A DNA stretch of 64,000 bases from Neobacillus kokaensis (GTDB lineage Bacteria > Bacillota > Bacilli > Bacillales > Cytobacillaceae): assembly GCF_014656545.1 (NCBI RefSeq), contig NZ_BNDS01000001.1, positions 313,190 through 377,189 of the forward strand, written 5' to 3'. How positions within the stretch are numbered: position 1 is the first letter of the stretch; each line of letters opens with the position of its first letter. The translations under genes were made by a program, and so were the position numbers. The notes below the pieces were generated by a model. The model was not told the DNA's origin. It saw nothing but the letters and a program-made list of their open reading frames with translations, and ran no database searches. Shown piece by piece: positions 17,041 through 25,573 of this stretch.

Positions 17041-18276
17041 GTGTCATCTTTTCCTTTGGAAGGAATTCGAATCCTTGATCTCAGTATGTGGTGGTCAGGG
17101 CCGATGTGTACATCATATCTCGGCGCACTTGGAGCCGAAGTTATTAAGATTGAATCGATACAGTTTCCTGATGGATTTAGGTATACGATGGCGCCTCCTG
17201 GAGAAAAGGATTGGTGGGAGCTTGGCCCGCAATGGAATGCCGCTAACCTGAACAAATTAGGATTAACCCTCAATATGAATGATCCAGAAGGAATCGAGTT
17301 GTTTAAGGAATTAGTGACGAAAAGCGATGTGGTAATTGAAAATTTTTCCCCTAGGGTAATGGAAAACTTCGGGCTTTCCTATGAAGAACTTTGTAAGGTA
17401 AATCCGAGAATTATTTTTGTGTCTATGCCAGCTTATGGAAGAACCGGCCCATATCGTAATAAACCTGGCTTCGCATACACGTTTGAAATCTTATCAGGGA
17501 TTGCCCAGACAAACGGGTACCCAAATGAGAATCCGATGATTATATCTGGAGTTGGCGATGTCATTGCAAGTTTTCATACAGCATTTGCACTGTTGGCAGC
17601 TCTTGAATATAGACAACGAACAGGCAAAGGTCAATTTATTGAAGTAGCTCAAGCAGAAGCATGCGCTAATCTAATTGGACAGCCAATCGCAGATGTCTCA
17701 ATGAACAGCAGGAATTGGGGACGGGTTGGGAATCGTCAGCCTAATATGGCCCCACACGGAGTATACCGCTGTAAAGGAGAAGATTCATGGGTGGCTATTT
17801 CGATTAGAAATGATGATGAGTGGGAAAAGTTTTGTAAGGTAATTGACAGCCCATTATTGGCAAAAGATGAACGGTTTCAAACTATAGTAGGCCGTTGTGA
17901 GTATCAAGATGAATTAGACGGGCTGATTGAAAAATGGACGCTGCAGCTAGGTCATTATGATGCCGCAAATTTGCTACAAAAGGCAGGAATATGTGCTGGT
18001 CCTGTACTAGAGGTAGATGAGATGGAGGAAGATCCATTTTTACAAGGGATGTACCAAGAAGTATCACGAGATCTTACCGGAACTCATGCTTTTCCTTCGT
18101 GGCCGGTTAAATTCTCTAGTACACGTCTTGAACACCACAGTCCCGCCCCAAAGCTTGGACAGCATAATGATTATGTATTAAAGGGCATTTTGGGCCGGTC
18201 AGATGAACAGATTAAAAAATTTGAGCAAAGAGAAATCATTGGGGTTGAACCATTGGGTGCCAAGATGAACAAATAA
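17041..18276 (+). CDS. Class III CoA-transferase (CaiB/BaiF family)
   Basis: A 411-residue CaiB/BaiF transferase with intact signatures: IRILDLSMWWSGPMCTSYLG at the N-terminus, VIENFSPRVMENFGLSYEEL near 98-117, catalytic Asp173 in GVGDVIASF, and TGKGQFIEVAQAE. Acts on a carboxylic acid/acyl-CoA pair in the cytoplasm. Start GTG at 17041 with AAAAGGGGGTAAGAACA upstream. The repeat array precedes it. Sequence is clearly distinct from the first transferase, so the set reflects several family members rather than a recent duplication. Confidence 0.88.
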   Translation: MSSFPLEGIRILDLSMWWSGPMCTSYLGALGAEVIKIESIQFPDGFRYTMAPPGEKDWWELGPQWNAANLNKLGLTLNMNDPEGIELFKELVTKSDVVIENFSPRVMENFGLSYEELCKVNPRIIFVSMPAYGRTGPYRNKPGFAYTFEILSGIAQTNGYPNENPMIISGVGDVIASFHTAFALLAALEYRQRTGKGQFIEVAQAEACANLIGQPIADVSMNSRNWGRVGNRQPNMAPHGVYRCKGEDSWVAISIRNDDEWEKFCKVIDSPLLAKDERFQTIVGRCEYQDELDGLIEKWTLQLGHYDAANLLQKAGICAGPVLEVDEMEEDPFLQGMYQEVSRDLTGTHAFPSWPVKFSSTRLEHHSPAPKLGQHNDYVLKGILGRSDEQIKKFEQREIIGVEPLGAKMNK

Positions 18277-18314
18277 CGGTAAACGCTGTTATATAAAGGC
18301 TAGGGGGGATTAAA

Positions 18315-18431
18315 GTGTCAATTAAGATCGGTACAAAACTTGGATGTACGAAATGCGAAAGTGAATTTATCGTGACAAAAGTAGGGAAGACAGAAATGAA
18401 GTGCTGCGGGATACCTTTAGAAAAGAAATAA
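18315..18431 (+). CDS. Desulforedoxin-type mini iron protein 1 (38 aa)
   Basis: A GTG with a GGGGGG site 6 bp upstream opens a 38-codon frame. The four Cys are at 11, 14, 30 and 31, i.e. C-x2-C-x15-C-C-G, exactly the spacing of desulforedoxin and the N-terminal domain of desulfoferrodoxin, which bind one iron by four Cys. It lies 38 bp after the second CoA-transferase and is followed by a paralogue. Function is unknown; electron transfer or an iron-dependent structural role for a partner enzyme is conceivable. The first Cys pair is CTKCE, lacking the usual Gly after the second Cys. Confidence 0.75.
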   Translation: MSIKIGTKLGCTKCESEFIVTKVGKTEMKCCGIPLEKK

Positions 18432-18503
18432 TCCTAGAGATTCATATGAAAGGACATCATTAATAGCTAACCTGCTAACTAGATGTTGAAAGGAGAGATA
18501 GTG

Positions 18504-18647
18504 ATGGCAAATCAGCTTGGAAAACGTTTGGAGTGTAAGGAGTGCGGGAGTGAAGTTCTTTGCACAAAGGCTGGAGAAGGAGCGATTCAATGCTGTGGGA
18601 TTAACATGCAGCTAAAAAAACCTGTTGCCTTGCCAACAGCAGACTAA
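18504..18647 (+). CDS. Desulforedoxin-type mini iron protein 2 (47 aa)
   Basis: ATG with GAAAGGAGAG 6-10 bp upstream; 47 residues. Cys at 11, 14, 30 and 31 repeat the C-x2-C-x15-C-C-G pattern of the preceding small protein, with the family-typical CKECG and CCGINM. An extra Cys20 lies in the loop. The C-terminal tail (KKPVALPTAD) is longer. Desulforedoxin domains are best known from anaerobes; here a tandem pair sits inside an aerobic acyl-CoA operon. Desulforedoxin is a homodimer, so these two may form a heterodimer (inference). Confidence 0.8.
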   Translation: MANQLGKRLECKECGSEVLCTKAGEGAIQCCGINMQLKKPVALPTAD

Positions 18648-18662
18648 TCAATATCAGAGGAT

Positions 18663-20576
18663 GTGAAAAGATTCATGGTAAAGGAGCTTGAAAATGATCT
18701 ATTAACCGGGCTGCGGATTTTGGAACTAACGACCGGACCTTCTGGCGGCTATGCCGGAAGACTCTTCGCCGAAAGCGGTGCTCAGGTTACAAAGGTTATA
18801 ACGGTTACTACATCTGTATCAGACTTTAGAGACTGCAAAAAAGAGATAATTGAAACCTGCAGTGAGCTGGAGTTTAACGATACAGTCATGAATCTTTTAA
18901 GTAAACAATGGGATATCGTTCTTTGGGATAGTCATTTATCTCTAAAGTTAAAATCAATTCTGGCTGCCAAAATGGAGAAATCTTGGATTGGCATTTACAT
19001 CGAATTACCGCAAGGCGTGGACTTAGATGAGGAGCATGCTCTTCAAGCGCTTGGGGGATGGATGGATCTTACCGGTGATCCAAATTTTCCACCTCTTGCT
19101 GTCGGAGGATACTCGGCTGCATATTTAGTTGGTGCTCATGCGGCAGCTGCAGGATTATTGGCTCTGCTTGAAAGAGGTTGGACGGGAAAGCCCCGCTTAG
19201 TGCAAATTCAAGCTCTTACTATTGCTGTTAGCGCCCTTGAAGGAGCGTTTTCCACCTTTTTGGCAAGTGGAATTTCCCGGAGCAGGTCCGGTAACCGTCA
19301 TAACAAATTGGCCCCAATGGCAATCCTGCCTGCCCTTGATAGCTGGGTTTTTATCGGAGCTCCTGTAGACGAAAAGTGGGAATTGTTAGAGGGATGGGCA
19401 GAACTCTCTCGTCGAAGGGAATGGTCCAGTAATGAAGGACGCCGGTTGGATTGTGTAGCATTGGAAAAAGCCTTGGGAAATTGGAGCAGCCGAATGACAA
19501 GTGAAGAATTATTTCTGATAGGTCAGGCTTTTCGTATGCCGTTTGCAAAGGTTCAGACTCCAGATGGAGTACTACATTGCCCGCAGCTAGATGCTCGAAG
19601 CTTTTTCAACAAATCGACTGCTGGCATACCTGGAATGCGGCTTCCTTGGAAGGCGCATACAGGACCTGTTCCCTTAAAGAACAGTGATACTTACTTTGAA
19701 AAAAGTTCCTGGAAGGGACTTAGGATTCTCGATTTGACCGGAATGTGGTCGGGTCCCTATTGTACTAGACTTTTTGCAGATCTAGGTGCAGAGGTCATTA
19801 AAATAGAGGCCCCTCATCGACCTGACGGGATTCGTTCAAATCGGGGCTCACAAGCCCCTTTTTTTAGGGAATTGAATCGCAATAAGTTAGGAATCCAGTT
19901 GGATCTTCGCTTAGAATCAGACCTCATCCGATTTTTAGATTTAGTCAAAGTAAGTGATGTGCTTATTGAAAATTTTAGTCCGCGAGTTATGCCTAATTTT
20001 GGGTTATCTAAAGAAGAACTTTGGAAAGCTAGACCAGACCTTACGATTGTTTCTCTTTCTGCATTCGGACAGACAGGTCCTTATCGTGATTTTGTTGGCT
20101 ATGGTCCTACATTAGAGGCAATGTCAGGCATAGCTTCGCTAACTAAAAATTCTGCTAAAGAGAGCGAAATACCGTGGCTGCCTGGTTTTTCGGTAAGCGA
20201 TATAGGCGCTGGAATTCATGGTGCATTTGCTTTGGCAGCGGCACTTATTTTTCGAAAGCGTGAAGGAAAAGGGACTCATATAGATGCCTCTCAGTATGAA
20301 ATCGCTTGCCAGTTTACTGCAGATTATTTATTAAATAGGAGATTACCGAAAACGCCGAGTATTCATAACAGAGTGTATGGTATTTCAGAGCTTGCTCTTA
20401 AAGAGGAGATTTCACGATTAGTAATCGATGAAGGACCGCCGGTATTAGGAATGCCTTGGAAGAGTAATGGCTGGGAGGCACAAACAAATCCACCGCCAGA
20501 ACTTGGTCAGCACATGGATGAGGTGCTTAAGCGAGTCGAGTCATGTAGTAATACAGAATTAGCATCCGTTTTTTAA
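18663..20576 (+). CDS. Tandem CaiB/BaiF CoA-transferase fusion with degenerate N-terminal half
   Basis: At 637 residues this holds two CaiB/BaiF modules. The C-terminal module (from about residue 350, WKGLRILDLTGMWSGPYCTR) has all signatures, including VLIENFSPRVMPNFGLSKEEL and Asp513 in SVSDIGAG. The N-terminal module (LTGLRILELTTGPSGGYAGR) has diverged: no ENFSPRVM motif, and Ala stands where Asp is needed. One active site per chain is expected. The C-module is shortened at its end. The start is uncertain: GTG 18663 is only 2 bp from AGAGG, while an in-frame ATG at 18675 is 14 bp away. Fused two-domain transferases act for example on DMSP or in bile-acid pathways. Confidence 0.82.
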   Translation: MKRFMVKELENDLLTGLRILELTTGPSGGYAGRLFAESGAQVTKVITVTTSVSDFRDCKKEIIETCSELEFNDTVMNLLSKQWDIVLWDSHLSLKLKSILAAKMEKSWIGIYIELPQGVDLDEEHALQALGGWMDLTGDPNFPPLAVGGYSAAYLVGAHAAAAGLLALLERGWTGKPRLVQIQALTIAVSALEGAFSTFLASGISRSRSGNRHNKLAPMAILPALDSWVFIGAPVDEKWELLEGWAELSRRREWSSNEGRRLDCVALEKALGNWSSRMTSEELFLIGQAFRMPFAKVQTPDGVLHCPQLDARSFFNKSTAGIPGMRLPWKAHTGPVPLKNSDTYFEKSSWKGLRILDLTGMWSGPYCTRLFADLGAEVIKIEAPHRPDGIRSNRGSQAPFFRELNRNKLGIQLDLRLESDLIRFLDLVKVSDVLIENFSPRVMPNFGLSKEELWKARPDLTIVSLSAFGQTGPYRDFVGYGPTLEAMSGIASLTKNSAKESEIPWLPGFSVSDIGAGIHGAFALAAALIFRKREGKGTHIDASQYEIACQFTADYLLNRRLPKTPSIHNRVYGISELALKEEISRLVIDEGPPVLGMPWKSNGWEAQTNPPPELGQHMDEVLKRVESCSNTELASVF

Positions 20577-20608
20577 TGCAATTTTTTAAGATAAGAGGAG
20601 GTTTTTTG

Positions 20609-21388
20609 ATGAAATACCGATACCTTGACGTCTGGGTCGATGATAGTATAGCCCATGTTTTATTGAATAACCCTGAAAACCACAATCAATTCAATCCTGA
20701 ATTGGCACAAGAACTGTTAAGCATTGCCCGTGATTTACAGGAAAAAGACAACATTAAAGTGATTGTATTGGGTGGGCATGGAAAAAGCTTTTCAATCGGT
20801 CTTCATCCTCCGGATGGCGTAGAAAATTCTTTTGACGAGTCATATTCTGCCTTAAGCTTGGCATGTGCGGCAATTGAGGAGTGGGCGCGGTTGCCTGTTC
20901 CGATTATTGCGGCAATTAAAGGGTATTGTGCGTCTTTAGGTCTTAGTCTGGCATGTATAGCAGACATCCGCTATGCTTCCGAAAATGCATTGTTTTCTGT
21001 TCCGGAATCTTCTTGGGGACTGGTTCCTGCTGGAGGAATCACACAGCGGTTACCACGAATAATTGGAAAAGGTCCAGCCATGTCGATGCTCTTGGGAGGG
21101 GATGTGATCCAGGCATCTGAGGCGTTGAAATTAGGTTTAACAACCAAATTAACAGAGGATGATTTGGTTTTGTCAGAAGCCTGCAACAAGGCTCGGCAGC
21201 TTGTTAATATGTCAAGCCTTTCTATGCAATATACGAAGGAGTGTCTCCTTAAAGGCAGTGAATTACCTTTAGAACAAGCATTACGGTTGGAGCTTGATGT
21301 TTATATGCTTCTGCAAACAAGTCAGGACCGAATGGAAGGGGTTCAAGCCTTCCTCGAAAAGCGAACTCCGAATTTTATCGGTGAATAA
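20609..21388 (+). CDS. Enoyl-CoA hydratase/isomerase-family protein, one catalytic Glu missing
   Basis: A 259-residue crotonase-fold protein. The oxyanion-hole region reads IKGYCASLGLSLACIADIRYA; the first catalytic Glu of rat hydratase (GGGCELAMM) is replaced by Leu. The second Glu is kept (SVPESSWGLVPAGG). Isomerases and other crotonase members often retain a single acid, so hydration is uncertain. ATG 20609 was chosen for its AGAGGAGG site 8 bp upstream; the frame is open earlier but has no site. It lies 32 bp after the fused transferase. Confidence 0.82.
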   Translation: MKYRYLDVWVDDSIAHVLLNNPENHNQFNPELAQELLSIARDLQEKDNIKVIVLGGHGKSFSIGLHPPDGVENSFDESYSALSLACAAIEEWARLPVPIIAAIKGYCASLGLSLACIADIRYASENALFSVPESSWGLVPAGGITQRLPRIIGKGPAMSMLLGGDVIQASEALKLGLTTKLTEDDLVLSEACNKARQLVNMSSLSMQYTKECLLKGSELPLEQALRLELDVYMLLQTSQDRMEGVQAFLEKRTPNFIGE

Positions 21389-21433
21389 TTGCTAAAAAGT
21401 TTGTCATTATTACTGTAAAAAGGAGGCAGCAAA

Positions 21434-22162
21434 ATGTACGGAAAAGAACCGGCGGTCCTGTTGGAAAAGGATGGACCTATTGCAGTAATTACATTAAATC
21501 GCCCGGAAAATCTAAATGCTTTTAATGTAGAGATACGGGATGGATTATATGAAGCAATATTAGCTTTTCGGGATGACCCATCTGTTAATGGTCTTGTTAT
21601 TTGCGGGGCAGGAAGGGGATTTTGTGCGGGAGCAGATTTAACTGAATTTGGAACAGAACCTTCAGTCATAAGGAAACGGAGAATAAGACTGCAGCGGGAT
21701 TTATGGGATGAAATCAGACGGTTTCCAAAACCGCTTGCAGCAGCTTTGCATGGTTTTGCCGTTGGATCTGGTCTGGAAATGGCAATGCTTTGTGATTTTC
21801 GCATGGCAGCGCCTGGAACCATCCTATCGCTTCCAGAGGCCAAATTGGGAATGATACCGGCAGCAGGCGGGACCCAAAGTCTCCCTAGACTGGTACATCA
21901 GGGCTTAGCCTTAGAATTTGCTCTTTTCGGCAATCGAATAACAGCTGAGGAGGGATTGGAGCGAGGAATGATTAGCATGATCGTACCATCGGAGAAACTT
22001 CTTGAGACCACTATTGATTATATGAAAGCACTCGTTGGACGTAATCCTAATTCAGCAAAATGGATTAAATCACTGGTGGCTCATGGTCTAGAGATGCCGT
22101 TATCACAAGGGCTTGCCAGGGAAAAGGTTCTCGTGGCACGATCATGGGCAACAAGAAGATGA
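21434..22162 (+). CDS. Enoyl-CoA hydratase/isomerase-family protein
   Basis: A 242-residue crotonase-fold enzyme. Both catalytic acids are in place: GSGLEMAMLCDF and SLPEAKLGMIPAAGGTQSLPR, so a genuine syn-hydratase is plausible. The CoA/oxyanion segment GAGRGFCAGADLTEFG is canonical. ATG 21434 follows AAAAAGGAGGCAGC. Last gene of the second catabolic operon; it converges on the IclR gene, whose stop is 35 bp away. No strong terminator is visible between them. Confidence 0.87.
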   Translation: MYGKEPAVLLEKDGPIAVITLNRPENLNAFNVEIRDGLYEAILAFRDDPSVNGLVICGAGRGFCAGADLTEFGTEPSVIRKRRIRLQRDLWDEIRRFPKPLAAALHGFAVGSGLEMAMLCDFRMAAPGTILSLPEAKLGMIPAAGGTQSLPRLVHQGLALEFALFGNRITAEEGLERGMISMIVPSEKLLETTIDYMKALVGRNPNSAKWIKSLVAHGLEMPLSQGLAREKVLVARSWATRR

Positions 22163-22197
22163 TCTTTATTAGGGAACTTATTTAAATGACGCGCTGT

Positions 22198-22971
22198 TCA
22201 TTTTATTGTTTCCTGCTTTCTTATAAATTCAGCCGATATTTTCTCAGCAAAATCTATCACTAATTTAATTAGTTGATCACGTTTATCTTGGGGAAGACGT
22301 GTCATTGGGAGAAAAAGACCAAGTACAGCAATTGGCTCCTCACTGAGACCCCAAATTGGTACAGCAATCCCCCCGGAATCAGGGTAAGCTTCGCCGAAAC
22401 TTGTAGAATAGCCAGCGTCTCTAATTTGAATTAGTTCAACCTTTAAATTTTCAATGCTTACCGAAGAATTTTTTTCGAACTCTGTTCGCTTGAAATAGGT
22501 ATCAATATCTACAGTTGACATGTATGCCATATGGACCTTGCCTGCAGCACCTACATATAAATCTATTTCATCGCCAAAGGGGATGGTAACTTTAACAGGA
22601 TGGATACTGTCAACCCCAGTTAAAAAAATGTAGCTATTTCCTGATCGAATGGATAGATAAATAGATTCATTTGTCAGCTGCGCTAATTCCTGAATAAATG
22701 GCTGTGCAACTGTTGTAATGTCATTCACTTGGAATTTCTGTACCAATTGAAAAAGAATCGGTCCTGGATAATACTGTTTGGTTTTGGTGTTTTTTATCAA
22801 AAAACCACGATCAGTCATTGTGGCTGCTAGGCGAAAAGCGGCCGTCTTACTGATACCTAACTCGCGTTCCACATCCATGAGTCCAACAGAATCATATTTA
22901 AGAAACATCGCTAGAAGTGAAATGGCATTATCTACAGTACTTAATCGATGAATCGTTTTTTTAGTGTTCAT
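22198..22971 (-). CDS. IclR-family transcriptional regulator
   Basis: A 257-residue IclR-type regulator: winged HTH near residues 15-65 (LMDVERELGISKTAAFRLAATMTDRGFL) and an effector-binding GAF-like domain (GNSYIFLTGVDSIHPVKV onward, ending with the IPIWGLSEEPIAVLGLFLP strand). IclR members commonly sense aromatic or organic acids and regulate catabolic operons next to them, which fits the position. ATG at 22971 with GGGGGAC upstream was chosen; alternatives lie 4 and 11 codons earlier. Promoter and a long inverted repeat lie just upstream. Confidence 0.87.
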   Translation of the reverse strand: MNTKKTIHRLSTVDNAISLLAMFLKYDSVGLMDVERELGISKTAAFRLAATMTDRGFLIKNTKTKQYYPGPILFQLVQKFQVNDITTVAQPFIQELAQLTNESIYLSIRSGNSYIFLTGVDSIHPVKVTIPFGDEIDLYVGAAGKVHMAYMSTVDIDTYFKRTEFEKNSSVSIENLKVELIQIRDAGYSTSFGEAYPDSGGIAVPIWGLSEEPIAVLGLFLPMTRLPQDKRDQLIKLVIDFAEKISAEFIRKQETIK

Positions 22972-23004
22972 GATGTCCCCCATAATGCTATATTCTGATG
23001 TCAT

Positions 23005-23072
23005 TTGTCAGTTATATTGTTTCCTAGATGAAAGTTACATTCATTATAAGGGAAGAAACAATTTTTGACAAA
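23005..23072. promoter_or_regulatory. IclR promoter inside a long inverted repeat
   Basis: On the minus strand TTGTCA (23066-23071) and TATAAT (23043-23048) are 17 bp apart, a near-consensus sigma-A promoter. It is enclosed by inverted arms: TTTGTCA with ATTGTTTCC on the left (23005-23024) and GGAAGAAACAAT with TGACAAA on the right (23051-23072). Autoregulation by IclR is the likely reading, and the same site could affect the amidohydrolase terminus. Confidence 0.5.
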
Positions 23073-24653
23073 CTATGAAAATAGTGAAAATATGGGCTTT
23101 CCAGAGTAAACAAGATTTCCGCTGGACCAGGCTGCCAGGACATTAATATGACTGAGCGCTTCCAAAGAACAGTTGAGGGGATCTAGATCCAAAGCGATAA
23201 GATCGGCTTGGTAACCAGGATGGATTTTACCTCGGACTTTTTCCCAGCCGCCAGCAAGTGCAGCACCGGTTGTATACATTTTTAAAGCCTGCCAGCGGCT
23301 TAGCTTTTCGGCCGGACCAACAACATTGCCGGAAATGGAAGCACGAATACAGGCTGTTTTAATCCCAATCCACGGATCGAAAGAAGCAATAGGTGCGTCT
23401 GAACCAGCAGCCATTGAGATATTTGCTGATCGTAAGCTGTTCATACGATAAAGCCACTCCTGTTCAAGTGGATCCACATCGATAAGGTAACGGTCACCAT
23501 GATTATAAATAAGGCTGGGGTTGGTCACTACGATGATTCCTAACTCAGAAATTGCCGGTAAAAATGCATCCGGACATAGACTAAGGTGTTCAATCCGATG
23601 GCGGATTTTTTTTTCTGGATAGTTGTCCTGAGCTGAGCGAATGGCTTCTGTAGCAGTCCAAACCATTTCAGGATCCACTGCATGAACGGCAATTGGCACA
23701 TTTCGGCTGGTTGCTGTAACTGCAATACGGGACAGTTCATCCAGAGACGGATAAAGTTCTGGGAGTGCTTCAAGTACTACCTTAACAGATCCCATTTCTA
23801 AGCGTGTTGAAATCTCCGGGGAGAATTCTTTTGCCAGGTGCTTAGTCAAAGTGAGATGATTTTTTTCATTCGCCATTAATTGAATTGGAATTGACCAATT
23901 TTCCTGATCTATTCTATTTGCCCAAAACTCTAAGTCTCCGAGTCCATTTGTTGGGGTAGCATCCTGGACAGAAGTTATTCCTCTACTAAGCAGCTTCTTT
24001 TGTAAATGGATTGCCCCTGTTTTAAGCTGGGCTGCGGTGATGGGAGGTATGACAAATTGAGAAAGCCAAGTATCACCGCCATAGATCACTCCCGTTGGCA
24101 TTCCTGTTTCATAGTTACGATCGACCTTCATACCTGGAGGCTCTGAACTAGTTGGGCCAATTCCAGCAAGGGTCAGTGCTGCGCTGTTGAGGACTGAAGC
24201 ATGACGAGTTACATGGCGCAGACGAACAGGATGGTTTGGAGCTGCTTGGTCTAAATCCCAGCGATTTGGATGCCGTTCTTCTTTTAGATAGAAAGGGTCA
24301 TATCCGGTTGCGCGAATCCAGGTCCCAGGTGGTAAACATTTCGCCTCTTGACGTATAGCATTGATGATTTCTTCAATAGAATTAATTGAATTGCGGCTGC
24401 ATGACACTGATAATTCGTGGCTGATCTGCGCACGAAGATGACAATGTGCATCAATAAGCCCAGGTAACAGGGTTAATCCTTTACCGTTAATACGCTTACC
24501 GCCAGGTTTAATGGGATAGTTTTCATTTTCAGAGGAAATAAGTGCAGTGATTTTTCCATCTGCCACAGCAACGCCTTTAGCAAACGGGCATTGTGAGTCC
24601 ATCGTAATTACCGAGGCATTTTCAATAACAAAATCTGCTGGAGTTATGGGCAT
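23073..24653 (-). CDS. Amidohydrolase-family metal-dependent hydrolase (YtcJ-like)
   Basis: A 526-residue member of the amidohydrolase superfamily, subgroup 3 (YtcJ-like). Metal ligands expected for the family are visible: HCH in GLIDAHCHLRAQ (about 67-73), VHAVDPE, RIEHLSLC and the final Asp in GSDAPIASFDPW. The family hydrolyses amides or carbamates, or removes amines, with one or two zinc ions. Start ATG 24653 has AGGAG 9 bp upstream. It is transcribed towards IclR and away from the SDR gene. It may release an acid that the island then activates, but the substrate is unknown. Confidence 0.85.
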   Translation of the reverse strand: MPITPADFVIENASVITMDSQCPFAKGVAVADGKITALISSENENYPIKPGGKRINGKGLTLLPGLIDAHCHLRAQISHELSVSCSRNSINSIEEIINAIRQEAKCLPPGTWIRATGYDPFYLKEERHPNRWDLDQAAPNHPVRLRHVTRHASVLNSAALTLAGIGPTSSEPPGMKVDRNYETGMPTGVIYGGDTWLSQFVIPPITAAQLKTGAIHLQKKLLSRGITSVQDATPTNGLGDLEFWANRIDQENWSIPIQLMANEKNHLTLTKHLAKEFSPEISTRLEMGSVKVVLEALPELYPSLDELSRIAVTATSRNVPIAVHAVDPEMVWTATEAIRSAQDNYPEKKIRHRIEHLSLCPDAFLPAISELGIIVVTNPSLIYNHGDRYLIDVDPLEQEWLYRMNSLRSANISMAAGSDAPIASFDPWIGIKTACIRASISGNVVGPAEKLSRWQALKMYTTGAALAGGWEKVRGKIHPGYQADLIALDLDPLNCSLEALSHINVLAAWSSGNLVYSGKPIFSLFS

Positions 24654-24755
24654 AACTAATTGCTCCTAAAATGTCATTTTTCTTAATTGTAAAAATAATA
24701 TCATAAATATTCAAATGATTACAAAAGTTTTTATTAAGATTAGGAGGTTATGAGA

Positions 24756-25508
24756 TTGAAATTAAAAGATAAAGTAGCCTTGATTACAGGCGGGTCGTCG
24801 GGTATCGGAAGAGGAATTTGCCATGCCTTCGCTAAAGAAGGAGCCTCAGTTGTGTTTGTAGGATTAAGCGAACAAAAAGGAAAAAGAACGGAAGAGGAAT
24901 TGTTGAAGTTAGGTTGTAATGCCTTATTTATACAGGCAGATTTAGCAGATCGTAATAAGCTGCCAGCTATAGTTGAAAAGGTAATTGAAAGGTTTGGAGT
25001 ACTTGATATTTTAGTGAATAATGCCCAAACCTCTCAAAATGTGATTTTTGAGGAAACGACGGAAGAGGTAATGGACCTTGCCTTGAATACAGGTTTTTGG
25101 TCAACCTTTATTTTAATGAAAAGTGCGTTGCCGTATTTAAAAATATCGAAAGGAAAGGTGATTAATTTTGTCTCAGGGGCAGGTATGATTGGACTGAGCA
25201 AACAAGCCTCATATGCAGCAGCAAAAGAAGCAATCCGTGGAATTTCTCGTGTAGCAGCAACTGAATGGGGCAGGTATGGGATAAATGTAAACCTTATTTC
25301 GCCAATTGCCAATTCACCAGGCGTTGAACGATTACAGGAGGAACATCCAAACGCTTACAATAAAATGGTCTCGCTTATCCCGCTTGGCCGTCTTGGCGAT
25401 TGTGAGGAAGATATTGGGCGGGCAGCCGTATTTTTAGCCAGTCGAGATGCTGATTACATCACTGGACAGACGATTATGGTTGATGGGGGTACGGTCATGG
25501 TTCGATAG
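24756..25508 (+). CDS. Short-chain dehydrogenase/reductase
   Basis: A 250-residue classical SDR. NAD(P) motif TGGSSGIGRG (about 12-21), NNA in LVNNAQTSQN, catalytic Ser near VSGAGMIGL and the YAAAKEA (Tyr-x3-Lys) motif, ending with the usual TGQTIMVDGGT. It could oxidise a 3-hydroxyacyl-CoA or secondary alcohol made by the island. TTG 24756 is placed 8 bp after AGGAGG and is preferred over ATG 24750, which is only 2 bp from it. First of a two-gene unit with the hydrolase at 25574. Confidence 0.85.
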   Translation: MKLKDKVALITGGSSGIGRGICHAFAKEGASVVFVGLSEQKGKRTEEELLKLGCNALFIQADLADRNKLPAIVEKVIERFGVLDILVNNAQTSQNVIFEETTEEVMDLALNTGFWSTFILMKSALPYLKISKGKVINFVSGAGMIGLSKQASYAAAKEAIRGISRVAATEWGRYGINVNLISPIANSPGVERLQEEHPNAYNKMVSLIPLGRLGDCEEDIGRAAVFLASRDADYITGQTIMVDGGTVMVR

Positions 25509-25573
25509 TGCATATATTTTAACCCTCATCAGGTTTTATAATCGCCGGTATTCTTAAGTAAGGGGGTATTCAG

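Noticed and set aside
21343-21843. 166-codon minus-strand frame
   Set aside because: It lies antisense to the well-supported crotonase gene, has no ribosome site and no recognisable domain.
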